DNA of 64,000 nucleotides from Cytophagales bacterium (lineage in GTDB: Bacteria > Bacteroidota > Bacteroidia > Cytophagales > Cyclobacteriaceae): assembly GCA_022360015.1 (NCBI GenBank), contig JAKSDQ010000158.1:1-64000 (forward strand), read 5' to 3'. Below are positions 8,115 through 16,199 of this stretch, one piece after another (position 1 is the first letter of the stretch; each line of letters starts with the position of its first letter). The position numbers were made by a program, and so were the translations under genes. The notes beneath the pieces were generated by a model, which had not been told where the DNA came from, ran no database searches, and saw nothing but the letters and a program-made list of their open reading frames with translations.

Positions 8115-8822
8115 TTATTTCAGCACCAATCCAATCTTAAATCCAATCGTTACACTATATCTGAAATCCGATTCAGGATGCAGATCTTCCCTTCTGACAA
8201 CTTCTGATAAATTCAGATCCAAACCCGACACATCAAACCACTTATACTTATAGCCCAGTCCCAAAAAGTAATCCAGGGTGAAGGTTTCACGATAAATACG
8301 CTGATTCCCAATCTTGAAGTGAACAGCAGCTTCCTGCCTGACGGCCTTAAAATCCATCAACCGAAAAAAATCGCAACCTTCATCACAATTTATTCCCAAG
8401 ACCTGCTCTTCATCTCCAAATACATAGCCGTAAAGCAGTTCCGGAGCGAGATAAAAACCCTTCTGGCTTTTTCTTGCAAAATCCAGGTAAAACCTGACCT
8501 CGTTACGAAACTTGAAGCCAACAGGGTTGTTGATAAACTCATCTTCATCGAAATCATAGTCGTTAAATCCCGTAACAATACCTATACCATGCTGGAGATA
8601 CAAAGTCGGTTTTACCCGGTATTCCACATCAATTAATAAATTGGAATAAGTATCAAAAAATGACAGGAGATCTAACTTTAAAATTACTTTGGGTGGAGCT
8701 ACCGGTTCTTTGTAGTAGGTTGTATCACTAAAATATTGGGCGTTGCCCTCGTTGACATACAACAGGCCGGTCACCAGTGTTAAAATGAGCTTAAACCTTA
8801 TCAGGCAGGTGAAGTTTTTCAA
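8115..8822 (-). CDS. Outer-membrane beta-barrel-like protein
   Basis: 235 residues with a TTG start at 8822, two bases after the stop of the upstream gene, which suggests translational coupling. A signal peptide (LILTLVTGLLYVNEGNAQ) is followed by alternating beta-strand text: VILKLDLLSFFDTYSNLLIDVEY, LYLQHGIGIVTGF, GFKFRNEVRFYLDF, LDYFLGLGYKYKWF and the terminal YSVTIGFKIGLVLK. This pattern is typical of small outer-membrane barrels of the DUF3575 kind, but the family is not certain. Its 3' end is copied at 6231-6315. It ends a same-strand run with two LVIVD-type lipoproteins. Confidence 0.65.
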   Translation of the reverse strand: MKNFTCLIRFKLILTLVTGLLYVNEGNAQYFSDTTYYKEPVAPPKVILKLDLLSFFDTYSNLLIDVEYRVKPTLYLQHGIGIVTGFNDYDFDEDEFINNPVGFKFRNEVRFYLDFARKSQKGFYLAPELLYGYVFGDEEQVLGINCDEGCDFFRLMDFKAVRQEAAVHFKIGNQRIYRETFTLDYFLGLGYKYKWFDVSGLDLNLSEVVRREDLHPESDFRYSVTIGFKIGLVLK

Positions 8823-8823
8823 T

Positions 8824-9582
8824 TTATTGAACGGAAATTTTACTTAAAAAGGTCATGTTGTCGGGGTTGGAATAATCATATTGATAAAGCCCGTCTTTTC
8901 CGATAGCGATTAAATGTCCATTATTAGGGATCACATCGTATCCATGAAAGCTGTTGATTTCAAACCTGAATACCAAATTAAACGGATCACTGGCATCAAT
9001 AATCTTCAACCCCTGCTCTCCTTCTGTGACAAATAGTGACATTCCATCTATCCCGAGGCCATGCGGATTGTACATAAGGTATGTGGAGACTGCCTGCGGT
9101 TCTCTTAAATTGCTGATGTCTACCACATCCAACTGGTTTTCACCAAACCTGCACTCCACACCGTCTCTGATGGTTACATAAGCATAGTTGTCCTGCACCA
9201 CCACCGGATCACAGGCTGTTACATGACGGTAGACCGATAGTTTTACAGGATTCGTGGGTGTAGAAATATCGTATATGTGCATACCGGTTGTCGAACCGAT
9301 AAACAGGTTATTACGATAAGGAAAAATAGTTTCAATACCGAATCCTATATTTACACGCCCTTTGGGTTCGGGGTTTGTGGCATCGGCAATATCAAAAAAC
9401 AGGAGATTCTGATTATCTACGATGTATAAGTTATTTTTACTGATAGCAAACCTCGCCATAGAACCTGCCTGCCCTGCACTATCGAGACGCATGCTGTCAT
9501 TGCTTTCTTCACACCCTGAAAAAGCCAGCAATAATAGTCCAATGGGTATAATGGCAAAAAGTGTTTTATTCATTTTTTTCAT
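8824..9582 (-). CDS. LVIVD-repeat lipoprotein
   Basis: 252 residues. The signal peptide LFAIIPIGLLLLAFSGCEES carries a lipobox ending at cysteine. The rest is a beta-propeller-like series of LVIVD repeats: NNLYIVDNQNLLFFDIADATNP, NNLFIGSTTGMHIYDISTPTNPVK, NQLDVVDISNLREPQ, QGLKIIDASDPFN, GLYQYDYSNPDNM. LVIVD proteins are extracellular and of unknown role. The upstream gene at 9585 has one similar motif and ends two bases before this start, and the barrel-like gene follows directly, so the three are probably one transcript. Confidence 0.8.
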   Translation of the reverse strand: MKKMNKTLFAIIPIGLLLLAFSGCEESNDSMRLDSAGQAGSMARFAISKNNLYIVDNQNLLFFDIADATNPEPKGRVNIGFGIETIFPYRNNLFIGSTTGMHIYDISTPTNPVKLSVYRHVTACDPVVVQDNYAYVTIRDGVECRFGENQLDVVDISNLREPQAVSTYLMYNPHGLGIDGMSLFVTEGEQGLKIIDASDPFNLVFRFEINSFHGYDVIPNNGHLIAIGKDGLYQYDYSNPDNMTFLSKISVQ

Positions 9583-9584
9583 GA

Positions 9585-10121
9585 CTATCTATAGCATTTA
9601 GGACTTACCAGTATTGTAGCTTCCCATCCTGTAACCACTCCCTTACGTGCATCTACACACTCGAAATACACATCATTACCAGGTGGAAAATTGTTCCCGG
9701 CAGGCAACACATCCTCAATTCTTTTCAATACTTCCACCTGATTTCCACTAGTAATTCTCACTGCCACCAAATCGTTGTAGTTGTCAAAGTAAAAAACATC
9801 CCCTTTGGCAGCAATATCTACATTGCCAGGGATACTGATAAAGGCAACAGGTTCAGGTGAAGAAGGATCAGTATTGTCAATAATATGGACCCCTTTTGCC
9901 AACTCATTAATATAGAGGAAGCCGCCCTTTCGATAAATCTTACCGGGTCTCTCTAGTTGCCGTGGGGCCTCGATCCGAATGTCTTTCAATTCCGCAAGAT
10001 TACCATAGATGGGTTTAAGCCCCTCCACCTCGCCCTCGGGAAACGCAACAGGTTGGTCTTCATTGATGCAACCTGAAATAACAATTAGAAAGGCTAGTAG
10101 CTGGCAAAAATATATCTTCAT
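9585..10121 (-). CDS. LVIVD-like lipoprotein
   Basis: 178 residues from the ATG at 10121; the longer frame uses a TTG and adds seven residues before the signal. The N-terminus MKIYFCQLLAFLIVISGCINE is a lipoprotein signal. The mature protein carries YINELAKGVHIIDNTDPSSPEP, the same kind of unit as the LVIVD repeats of the next gene, followed by GDVFYFDNYNDLVAVRIT. It is probably a short sister of that gene, with which it forms a tandem pair. Confidence 0.65.
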   Translation of the reverse strand: MKIYFCQLLAFLIVISGCINEDQPVAFPEGEVEGLKPIYGNLAELKDIRIEAPRQLERPGKIYRKGGFLYINELAKGVHIIDNTDPSSPEPVAFISIPGNVDIAAKGDVFYFDNYNDLVAVRITSGNQVEVLKRIEDVLPAGNNFPPGNDVYFECVDARKGVVTGWEATILVSPKCYR

Positions 10122-10210
10122 GGACAAACAAAGTCTCGCCAATAAGACGCTTAAAAGTTGTATTTAGTTGCCAAAGATTTGGAAAATGGTCATAACTGAC
10201 GGCTATTTAT

Positions 10211-11443
10211 TCACTTTTTTACCCTTTCCAAGAGGATCTTCATTAAAGAGACAGCGGCGGCCTTTCCTCTTTCCCTGATGACCTCCCTGTCTGTGCTGTC
10301 TCCAACCTCATAGGTGACAGCCGCCGCATGCAAATAGTTGTAAAACCAACTTTTGCTGGTGGGGGATAAATAACCTCCCGGCCTATCGTCTGGCTCAAAA
10401 TCAGGTATTTGTAGTGCCATCCCCTCCAATACCTCGGGTATCAAGCCAGGAATATAGGCCAGGGTGTCCTGCTCGTTTAAATAAAACAGGTCTGACCAGG
10501 TAGAATGAAAGTCACCTCCAAAGTATATTTTTGTACCTCTTTTTCTTACAATTCTTGTGATATCCTCAAAAATAGCGCGCACTTCCGGCTGTCTGTAAAA
10601 ATGCCAGTCCCTGTTCAGATCCACCCCTCCGGCATTATGCCTCCAATGGCCCATGTCCACCCCATCCGGATTAACCATGGGATAAACAATCATATCAAAT
10701 CTTCTACGAAATTCCTTTGCCAAATCACTTTGGCCCCATATGGTTTCCACGAAAGACTTCATAGCCATGTAACCGGTAACCTCCGGAGGGTGCTGGCGGC
10801 TTATTACCAGGATTTTGTTTTGGTTGACCGGAGCGTTTTCTTCCAATTTAATAATCGGCCTTCCCAGAGCAGATTGACCCACGATCTTTTTCGTGACATA
10901 GTTGCGGGCGCCTGCCAGCTTATCAGACCAGTCACTGGCATCCTGAAAAGGCAAAATTTCCTGCGCGGCTACCCACAGTGTATCGGCACTTACTTCGATC
11001 TGAAAACTGGTTCCCAGAGCGTCCGAATGATAATCTTCCCGAGGTATCTTACGCCAGTCCGACCCGTTTTCACTGACTTTTGGCCAGTACCGGTGATTAC
11101 CGTGTTCATAAATCAAATTGATCCTGATCATAATATCCTCGCCAGCCCATACCTTAAAAGCGTACCAAGGGCTGTCATTGATGGGACTGTTCTCAGGTCT
11201 TATTAATATCGTAAAAGTTGTCTCGTTATCCTGCGCAATGCCATTTAAACGGGCTGACGGAAAATCGTTGCTAAAGCCGACCCCGTTGGGAAAGGCAAAA
11301 GTTTGCTTCTTCTGGAAAACTACCGGTTTGGTATGGGTATCGACAAAGGCACTGGAATCCAGGGGCAGGTTGAACTGAGCATGGCAATAGAAAGAAAACC
11401 AGGCTAAAAAGCCTATGAAAATGGGGACTGGAGAAAATTTCAT
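10211..11443 (-). CDS. M14-family zinc carboxypeptidase, exported
   Basis: 410 residues with a signal peptide (FIGFLAWFSFYCHA). Residues 20-170 form an N-terminal beta domain like that of cytosolic-carboxypeptidase-type M14 enzymes. The catalytic domain follows: RQHPPEVTGYMAMK supplies the first zinc histidine and glutamate, VYPMVNPDGVDMGHWRHN and GGVDLNRDWHF give substrate-binding residues, and FGGDFHSTWSDLFYL holds the third zinc histidine. The C-terminal TYEVGDSTDRE probably carries the general-base glutamate. It should remove C-terminal residues from peptides in the periplasm or outside. It lies 89 bp upstream of the LVIVD cluster on the same strand. Confidence 0.85.
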   Translation of the reverse strand: MKFSPVPIFIGFLAWFSFYCHAQFNLPLDSSAFVDTHTKPVVFQKKQTFAFPNGVGFSNDFPSARLNGIAQDNETTFTILIRPENSPINDSPWYAFKVWAGEDIMIRINLIYEHGNHRYWPKVSENGSDWRKIPREDYHSDALGTSFQIEVSADTLWVAAQEILPFQDASDWSDKLAGARNYVTKKIVGQSALGRPIIKLEENAPVNQNKILVISRQHPPEVTGYMAMKSFVETIWGQSDLAKEFRRRFDMIVYPMVNPDGVDMGHWRHNAGGVDLNRDWHFYRQPEVRAIFEDITRIVRKRGTKIYFGGDFHSTWSDLFYLNEQDTLAYIPGLIPEVLEGMALQIPDFEPDDRPGGYLSPTSKSWFYNYLHAAAVTYEVGDSTDREVIRERGKAAAVSLMKILLERVKK

Positions 11444-11570
11444 TGTATTTCAGGCTTTGGTGACTGTTACCTTCAATTTATTTAATTTTTATTTGAATTA
11501 ATAATCTATAACTTTATATCACGTATTTTTTACGGTTATTAATCTGATAGCATACTTAGCATTTTAAGCC

Positions 11571-12452
11571 ATGGCAAAAAAAATCTCCCGTAAAAAAGCC
11601 ATCAGGAATCTTGGTGCAGGGGCAGCATTGCTTACTTTAACGCCCCATGCCTTTGCCAATAGCCTTAAAAACGCTAAACGCCCTAAATCCGACAGTCAAA
11701 TGAATCATTCAGTATGTCAATGGTGTTATAGCAGTATCCCGCTTGAAACCCTATGCGAAGCAGCAAAGGAAATAGGATTAAAGTCAATAGAATTATTAGG
11801 GCCTTCACAATGGCCGGTCATTGAAAAATATGGCCTAACTTGCGCCATGTCAAATGGCAGTTCCCTGGGTATTGAGCGAGGATTCAATGACCCTGACAAT
11901 CATGCCCAATTGAAAAAGGATTATCTTGACCTGATTCCCAAAGCTGCGGATCATGGCCTTGAGAATATTATTTGCTTTTCAGGAAACAAAAACGGTCTGG
12001 ATGATAAAAAGGGAATCGAGTATTGTAGCAAGGGGCTTGAGCCGGTGGTGAAAGAAGCACAAAAATATAAGCTGAACATTGTGATGGAGCTATTGAACAG
12101 CAAGGTAGACCACCCTGATTACCAATGTGATCATACGGAGTGGGGTGTTGCGTTGGTAGATAAACTGGGTGAAGATAATTTTAAACTTTTGTACGACATC
12201 TATCACATGCAAATCATGGAAGGTGACATTATTGCCACCATCAAAAAATACAGCAATTACATCGCCCATTATCATACCGGAGGCGTTCCCGGAAGAAACG
12301 AAATCGATGAAACCCAGGAGCTAAATTATAAAGCCATCATGAAAGCCATACAGGCGACCGGCTTTCAGGGATTTGTGGCACAGGAGTTTATTCCAAAAGG
12401 TAAAGACCCGTTAGCTTCTTTGCAGCAAGGTGTCAGCATCTGTGATGTTTAA
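11571..12452 (+). CDS. Hydroxypyruvate isomerase-like TIM-barrel protein with Tat-type leader
   Basis: 293 residues. The leader KKISRKKAIRNLGAGAALLTLTPHAFA resembles a Tat signal (basic SRKK then a hydrophobic stretch), as seen in many Bacteroidota sugar isomerase/epimerase-like proteins. The mature part fits the AP endonuclease family 2 barrel and is closest to hydroxypyruvate isomerases: SVCQWCYSSIPLETLCEAAKEIGLK, CAMSNGSSLGIERGFND, NIVMELLNSKVDHPDYQCD, LLYDIYHMQIMEGD, AHYHTGGVPGRNEIDETQELNY. Metal-binding glutamate and histidine positions look intact. The true substrate is uncertain. No partner gene is adjacent. Confidence 0.82.
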   Translation: MAKKISRKKAIRNLGAGAALLTLTPHAFANSLKNAKRPKSDSQMNHSVCQWCYSSIPLETLCEAAKEIGLKSIELLGPSQWPVIEKYGLTCAMSNGSSLGIERGFNDPDNHAQLKKDYLDLIPKAADHGLENIICFSGNKNGLDDKKGIEYCSKGLEPVVKEAQKYKLNIVMELLNSKVDHPDYQCDHTEWGVALVDKLGEDNFKLLYDIYHMQIMEGDIIATIKKYSNYIAHYHTGGVPGRNEIDETQELNYKAIMKAIQATGFQGFVAQEFIPKGKDPLASLQQGVSICDV

Positions 12453-12511
12453 CCGGGTCTGGTAACAACCTGTACCGGCACCGGCCCGACGGTCCATCTT
12501 CTGCTTGAAGG

Positions 12512-13456
12512 CTAGCATTCAATAAGCATGGCACCATAAGAATAGCCCCCACCAAAAACTGTTACGACAATTACATCACCGCTTTTAAACCTGGATTTGT
12601 TTTCATCCATAGCTATTGCTGCGCCAGCGCAGCCTGTATTTCCCAGGTATTGAATATTGGAGAGCGCTTTTTCAGGATCGACATTCAAACTCTCAGCTAC
12701 ATTTTTTGTAATTCTTAAATTGGCCTGATGGGGGATCAGGTAGTCGATATCTTCAATCGTATAATTATTCTCTTCAATGATTCGTTTGGTAACACCGGAC
12801 ATATACTGGCAGGCCTTTATAAATACGTCTCTGCCAAAAGGCATCTCAAAGCCCTCGTAGCCCGGCCTCAGAAAAACACTATCCGATGCCTTTCCAACAT
12901 TTCCAGCACCTCCTGTGATTACCTGCTTGATTGCAAAATCATTTTCCTTGAGCTTTTCCCTGGATATAAAAACTGCCGCAGCACCGTCACCCCAAAGATG
13001 TCCGGCCTTTTGGTCTTCATCTTTACTATACAGTGTATTGTGCTCTGACAAAACCACCAACGCTTTGCTGGCTTTGTTAAGGGCAAAATACCCCTCCACT
13101 ACTTCTACGGCATTAATAAAAGTGGAGCAGGCGGTGGATATTGATAAAACCGGAATATCACTTCTATCCAAAAGCTTTTGAATGGCATGTCCTAGGGTGA
13201 AAATCGTATCATAGGGTGTATAGGTACCTCCTACAATCAGGTCTATTTCCTCAGGTCCATAGGGCAAGTCTTCCAAACCATTTTTAACGGCCTCTATACC
13301 CATAGTCTGGGCATTTTCCGACTTACCGGCCTTGCGCCGTTCCTTTATTCCGGTGCGCTCCAGAATCCATTCATCACTCAGTCCATTCAAATTACCGAAG
13401 TAATCATTGGCAATTCTGTTAGAAGGTATATAGCTGGAAATATGGTTTATATACAT
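12512..13456 (-). CDS. 3-oxoacyl-ACP synthase III-like (FabH family) enzyme
   Basis: 314 residues of the FabH/KAS III thiolase fold. The catalytic triad is visible: C110 (SISTACSTF), H243 (LIPHQANLRI) and N273 (YLGNTGCAG). The terminal GGGYSYGAMLIEC is also usual. KAS III condenses an acyl-CoA with malonyl-ACP to start fatty-acid chains. This copy stands alone, away from plsX or acpP, so it may be a secondary paralogue for special acyl groups rather than the housekeeping enzyme. A TATATTTG -7 box lies at 13483-13490. Confidence 0.85.
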   Translation of the reverse strand: MYINHISSYIPSNRIANDYFGNLNGLSDEWILERTGIKERRKAGKSENAQTMGIEAVKNGLEDLPYGPEEIDLIVGGTYTPYDTIFTLGHAIQKLLDRSDIPVLSISTACSTFINAVEVVEGYFALNKASKALVVLSEHNTLYSKDEDQKAGHLWGDGAAAVFISREKLKENDFAIKQVITGGAGNVGKASDSVFLRPGYEGFEMPFGRDVFIKACQYMSGVTKRIIEENNYTIEDIDYLIPHQANLRITKNVAESLNVDPEKALSNIQYLGNTGCAGAAIAMDENKSRFKSGDVIVVTVFGGGYSYGAMLIEC

Positions 13457-13482
13457 CTTAAATATTTCGAATAAATCAGGCT

Positions 13483-13490
13483 CAAATATA
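13483..13490 (-). promoter_or_regulatory. -7 promoter box of the FabH-like gene
   Basis: On the minus strand this reads TATATTTG, an exact match to the Bacteroidota -7 consensus TAnnTTTG, 27 bases before the ATG at 13456. No TTTG -33 box is at the right distance, so the call rests on the -7 element and its position. Confidence 0.5.
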
Positions 13491-13566
13491 AAGTACTTGA
13501 TTTAATTTATTCAATTATTTAACACGTATCTATACGGTCGAAATGAAATAATCGGGGAAGTATGTT

Positions 13567-14481
13567 TCAACTGTTTTTGAACAGCGACCGATAGCCTATC
13601 AGACTAACTTCAACCATATATACGCCGAAGGGTAAGGCAGAAATATCCACTTTTCTTTTCAGGTCTGTGATGGATTTTCTGAATCGCATCGATTTGAGCT
13701 CTTTGCCTTTTTCATCCAGGAATTTTACAATCACATCTCCCATGATGTTGTTATTTACGCGGACATCCAGATAGTCTTTGCTTGGATTAGGATACATCCT
13801 TAAAGGCTGATTAACATCTTCCAACACCAGCCCCGTATTTCGCTCTGTCTTCTGGTAGGCGCCATCAAAAAGAGAGCGTCCGTATTCTGAAATCGCCCTT
13901 ATCCGGTAGTAGTAGGTTGAATTCTTTTCTACTGATTTGTCACAATAAATATTTTTATTGGCAGGCACCCTTCCAACCTCCTTGAATCCCCGGTCAGGGT
14001 ATTGAGAACGTTCTACCGAAAAACCCAGCTCGTTGTCGGAGTTGTCTTTCCAGATCAAATCAATCTGCCCCTGGCCTACTACCCTGGCAAATACATGACT
14101 GGGCGCAGATGGGAACTCAGCCTTTTTCACAGACAACACCTGGTTAACAGCGATATGATTCAATATTTGCTCCTCATTTGAAGGCCAGACTATTTTTAAA
14201 ATATCGATCGTTTCATTTCTGCCAAGGTCAAAATCAGCCTCCAACTCAGTCTGATGGTCGTTTGCCGGACACATAATTTTTTTGGTTTGCCAGGTATCTT
14301 TAACTTTTAGAGAAATCGTCATTTGCTTGGATTCAAATCGCTCATCGGTGTTCAATAGCTTCACAGTGAGCCAATTGCCTGACTTTGTTGCAAATGAATC
14401 TTGATATAATCCAACAAAGAGCAAAAATGAAAAAATCAATCTAAGCAGGGGGTGAATGTTTGTTGATACTTTAAGTGGCAT
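13567..14481 (-). CDS. Exported UnbV/ASPIC + fibronectin III protein with type IX sorting domain
   Basis: 304 residues. A signal peptide (LLRLIFSFLLFVGLYQDSFA) is followed directly by an UnbV/ASPIC-like domain: NWLTVKLLNTDERFESKQ to IDILKIVWPSNEEQILNHIAVNQVLSVKKAE (about 35-125). A fibronectin III domain follows (PSAPSHVFARVV, IDLIWKDNSDNELGFSVERS, YYYRIRAISEYG; about 128-210). The C-terminal domain LRMYPNPSKDYLDVRVNN to FGVYMVEVSLIGYRSLF fits the type A cargo signal of the type IX secretion system. UnbV/ASPIC domains normally follow long FG-GAP propellers; here the propeller is absent, so the gene may be a truncated or domain-shuffled relative. Confidence 0.75.
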   Translation of the reverse strand: MPLKVSTNIHPLLRLIFSFLLFVGLYQDSFATKSGNWLTVKLLNTDERFESKQMTISLKVKDTWQTKKIMCPANDHQTELEADFDLGRNETIDILKIVWPSNEEQILNHIAVNQVLSVKKAEFPSAPSHVFARVVGQGQIDLIWKDNSDNELGFSVERSQYPDRGFKEVGRVPANKNIYCDKSVEKNSTYYYRIRAISEYGRSLFDGAYQKTERNTGLVLEDVNQPLRMYPNPSKDYLDVRVNNNIMGDVIVKFLDEKGKELKSMRFRKSITDLKRKVDISALPFGVYMVEVSLIGYRSLFKNS

Positions 14482-14860
14482 AAGTGGCTAACAAATTTTG
14501 TGTTTTGGTGTTATTTAAAAAGTACAATTAACAGGCTGTCAATACTAGTACTTTATCTTGGAAAAAAATAATCAAAATTCTTATTTTCTTTCATGAAATT
14601 TATTTTGAATTTTCCTTCATAAGTACTTGAATTACAGAATATTGCAAGTCAGAATAATTTTGAAATTTCTTTGTTTTTTCCGAAAACAATTCAAAGACCT
14701 GACTTTTCTTACATCAGAAAACTCCTAAACTTTAAATTTTTAGAAAATTTGCTTTTGGAAGGTTGTCAGGAAAAACCAAAGGTAAAAATCCCCTGCCAAA
14801 AATTTACGCCCTCCAAATTGATGTTAAAACGTGGTTTCCAGGAAATATTATATTTTTCTT

Positions 14861-14897
14861 TTCCCCAAAGTGTAGAATTTTTCTACACTTTGGGGAA
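14861..14897. repeat. 17-bp perfect inverted repeat, 3-nt loop
   Basis: TTCCCCAAAGTGTAGAA (14861-14877) and its exact reverse complement (14881-14897) are separated by TTT. The stem would be very stable in RNA. No T-run follows on either strand, so it is not a standard intrinsic terminator. It could be a remnant of a mobile palindromic repeat or a binding site. Confidence 0.7.
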
Positions 14898-15147
14898 GGG
14901 GTGGGTATAGGTTACCGGTTCCGGGTTCAAGGGTATGAGTTCGTTGAGAAAGGAGGGAGTAATGGAACAGGGAGTTGCCGGAGGTGTAAGGATTGGGGGG
15001 TAGAATAGTGGAACGGGGAGTCTGCGGAATTATGGAATTTTTTAAGGGAGTGAAATAGGGAATGATGGGGAGTTTCTTGCGCATCAGATCGATATAAACT
15101 GATTTAAGATTTTATAGGGGAAGCATGATAAACCCCGCAAGAAATAA

Positions 15148-15155
15148 TATCTTTG
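15148..15155 (+). promoter_or_regulatory. -7 promoter box of the Gfo/Idh/MocA gene
   Basis: TATCTTTG matches the TAnnTTTG consensus and lies 19 bases before the ATG at 15174. No clear -33 TTTG accompanies it. Confidence 0.5.
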
Positions 15156-15173
15156 GATTTTGTTGGCTAAAAC

Positions 15174-16193
15174 ATGATGAGAAAAAAGAAGTTTGCCATT
15201 ATAGGTTGCGGGCGTATAGCAGGCCGCCATGCCCGACATATTGATAATTTGGGGTCATTGGAAGCTGTATGTGATATTAAAAAAGAACGGGCGGAGGCAT
15301 TGGCCGCAACTTATGGAGCTAATGCTTACTTTGACATCGGGGAGTTGCTAATCAACGAAAAGGAGATCGATGTCATCTCCATTTGTACACCTAACGGCCA
15401 CCATGCCACTCATAGCATTATGGCGCTTCAGGCGGGCTTCAATGTGCTTTGTGAAAAACCTATGGCTCTTAGTGCAAATGACTGCCGGGCGATGATCGAT
15501 GCAGCCGAAAAATTCAATAAGATGTTGTTTGTTGTCAAACAAAACCGATTTAACCCACCCATTGCGGCTGTAAAAACCGCTATCGATGAAAACAAGCTGG
15601 GTAAAATATACAGCGTACAGTTGAACTGTTTCTGGAACAGAAATTTTAACTATTACCGCCAATCAGACTGGAAAGGAAAAAAAGCAATGGATGGAGGAAC
15701 GTTATACACACAGTTTAGCCACTTTATAGATCTACTGTACTGGATGGTGGGAGACATCGCGGAGGTAAATGGGTTGTTAGGCAATTTTGCACATGAAGAT
15801 GTCATTGAGTTTGAGGACAACGGTGTGGTACTGCTCAGGTTTAAAAATGGGGCGATTGGCTCTATCCACTATACTGTGAACAGCTTTAACAAAAATATGG
15901 AAGGTTCAATTACGGTGTTTGGTGAAAAAGGAACAGTAAAAGTGGGAGGGCAGTACCTTAATGAATTGGAGTATCAACAAATCGAAAATTTCGAGATTAA
16001 AAACTTACCTAAAGGCAATCCCCCCAATTATTATGGGGAATATACCGGATCAATGTCAAACCATGACAAAGTTTACGAAAATGTCATCGAGGCTTTAGCC
16101 GGAACAGCCATGATTGCTACCAATGGTTTAGAAGGTTTAAAAACAGTAGAAATTATTGAAAAAATCTACAATCAGGCCAAATTTATTCACTGA
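15174..16193 (+). CDS. Gfo/Idh/MocA-family dehydrogenase, WlbA-like
   Basis: 339 residues. The N-terminal Rossmann fold carries FAIIGCGRIAGRHARHI, and the family signature LCEKPMALS is at about residues 101-109. The C-terminal domain contains VVKQNRFNPPIAAVKTAI, LGKIYSVQLNCFWNR and MDGGTLYTQFSHFIDLLYWMVGDI, closest to UDP-N-acetyl-2-amino-2-deoxyglucuronate dehydrogenases (WlbA/WbpB) of surface-polysaccharide synthesis. Other sugar dehydrogenases of the family cannot be excluded. No polysaccharide genes adjoin. The next gene is convergent with a gap of only six bases. Confidence 0.8.
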   Translation: MMRKKKFAIIGCGRIAGRHARHIDNLGSLEAVCDIKKERAEALAATYGANAYFDIGELLINEKEIDVISICTPNGHHATHSIMALQAGFNVLCEKPMALSANDCRAMIDAAEKFNKMLFVVKQNRFNPPIAAVKTAIDENKLGKIYSVQLNCFWNRNFNYYRQSDWKGKKAMDGGTLYTQFSHFIDLLYWMVGDIAEVNGLLGNFAHEDVIEFEDNGVVLLRFKNGAIGSIHYTVNSFNKNMEGSITVFGEKGTVKVGGQYLNELEYQQIENFEIKNLPKGNPPNYYGEYTGSMSNHDKVYENVIEALAGTAMIATNGLEGLKTVEIIEKIYNQAKFIH

Positions 16194-16199
16194 TACAAC

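Larger units (their letters stand above)
14482..15173. other. 692-bp gap with hairpin and G-rich degenerate repeats
   Basis: No real gene is visible. The left part is AT-rich. A perfect 17-bp inverted repeat lies at 14861-14897, and a G-rich, A-interrupted stretch follows at about 14931-15075 with recurring words such as GGAGTAATGGAACAGGGAG and AGAATAGTGGAACGGGGAG. The same style of G-rich filler occurs at 63278-63450. A -7 promoter box for the next gene is at 15148-15155. Confidence 0.6.

Noticed and set aside
11571-16193. An inositol catabolic cluster linking MIOX, the isomerase-like protein and the Gfo/Idh/MocA gene
   Set aside because: The genes are 8-12 kb apart with unrelated genes and different strands between them, and the dehydrogenase looks WlbA-like rather than an inositol dehydrogenase.
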